Shown here: in pieces, positions 7,268 through 7,381 of the stretch
How positions within the stretch are numbered: the first letter of the stretch is position 1
How the letters are laid out: each line of letters begins with the position of its first letter
Source: Nitrospina sp.
Lineage (GTDB): Bacteria; Nitrospinota; Nitrospinia; Nitrospinales; VA-1
DNA length: 7,381 bases
Reading direction: 5' to 3'
Assembly (NCBI GenBank): GCA_018647025.1
Contig: JABGTQ010000161.1
Coordinates: 1-7,381 of the forward strand
Made by a program: the position numbers and the translations under genes
The notes under the pieces: model-generated
Told to the model about the DNA's origin: nothing
What the model saw: the letters and a program-made list of their open reading frames with translations, nothing else
Databases searched by the model: none

Positions 7268-7286
7268 CAGATAATTAAGAAATTTA

Positions 7287-7381
7287 TTGAAAACTAAAGA
7301 AAAAGTCCACTGTCTAACACGCATAAGAATATTGTCTGGCGATCAAATAGCTTTAGGTCCAGGGAAAGTTTCCCTTCTGGA
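7287..7381 (+). CDS. N-terminal fragment of a probable ModE-type winged-helix transcriptional regulator; cut by window edge
   Basis: The last 95 bases encode an open frame in which residues read RIRILSGDQIALGPGKVSLL before the edge. The pattern of a short beta strand followed by ALGPGKVxLL is what I know from the N-terminus of ModE-like LysR-type winged-helix proteins, just before the helix-turn-helix (family HTH_1/ModE). Such proteins usually respond to molybdate or tungstate and control molybdenum uptake or molybdoenzymes. There is no in-frame ATG between the upstream stop (7272-7274) and the motif, so TTG at 7287 is the likely start, giving a lead of MKTKEKVHCLTR, an ordinary length. Only a weak AAGAAA precedes it. 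Just 31 complete codons are visible and the DNA-binding helix is not among them, so the family call is moderate and function is inference. Confidence 0.5.
   Translation, partial: MKTKEKVHCLTRIRILSGDQIALGPGKVSLL

Larger units (their letters stand above)
7116..7286. other. AT-rich spacer with a dubious 52-codon ORF
   Basis: The stretch lies between the HAD stop and the ModE-like frame. An ATG directly abuts the HAD stop (TAAATG) and opens 52 codons ending at TAA 7272-7274. The peptide (MHVGIRLLRSAHSLL at its start, NPYLFFFR at its end) resembles nothing I know, and no ribosome-binding site precedes it. It is in the same frame as the ModE-like sequence further on. The spacer also holds a tandem duplication of AGCTTTA (7169-7182), a palindrome and a possible terminator, listed separately. 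I do not call the ORF a gene. Confidence 0.5.

Noticed and set aside
7361..7375. Inverted repeat AGGGAAA-G-TTTCCCT
   Set aside because: It falls in codons for the conserved GKVS part of the ModE-like motif, so coding constraint explains it and the one-base loop makes a hairpin unlikely.
1..7381. Search for tRNA or rRNA genes, CRISPR arrays, insertion sequences and phage or defence genes
   Set aside because: I saw no regularly spaced repeats, terminal inverted repeats, transposase-like frames or RNA gene signatures; nearly all of the window is accounted for by intact housekeeping genes.

Overview
This is an AT-rich bacterial window with two divergent gene sets and almost no spare DNA. Leftward (minus strand), from position 2579 to beyond the left edge, lies a glycine cleavage operon in the order gcvT, gcvH, gcvPA. 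The last gene is cut by the window edge. GcvPA is the separate N-terminal subunit of a split glycine decarboxylase, so gcvPB probably follows outside the window. Together these proteins would degrade glycine to CO2, ammonia and methylene-tetrahydrofolate: the P-protein decarboxylates, H carries the intermediate on a lipoyl-lysine, and T transfers the one-carbon unit to folate.

Rightward (plus strand), from about 2870, comes a compact cluster: a MobA-like nucleotidyltransferase of unknown substrate, lepA (elongation factor 4), lepB (signal peptidase I, overlapping lepA by 11 bp) and a HAD-family phosphatase or mutase. The gaps are 37, -11 and 17 bp, so co-transcription is likely. After the HAD gene a 171-bp AT-rich gap holds a possible weak terminator, a 14-bp perfect palindrome and a dubious 52-codon ORF. 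The window then ends inside what looks like the N-terminus of a ModE-type winged-helix regulator, probably read from a TTG start.

The 290-bp divergent region (2580-2869) must drive both gene sets. It contains plausible but imperfect sigma70-like promoters, and I saw no glycine riboswitch in it.

The organism cannot be fixed from this window. A split GcvP, lepA-lepB adjacency, a single-membrane-segment signal peptidase and low GC would fit an AT-rich member of Nitrospinota or a deltaproteobacteria-like lineage, but this is inference. Most genes are ordinary housekeeping genes, and I found no convincing evidence of a new defence, mobile or RNA system. The least-explained items are the orphan nucleotidyltransferase and the small intergenic structures before the ModE-like gene.
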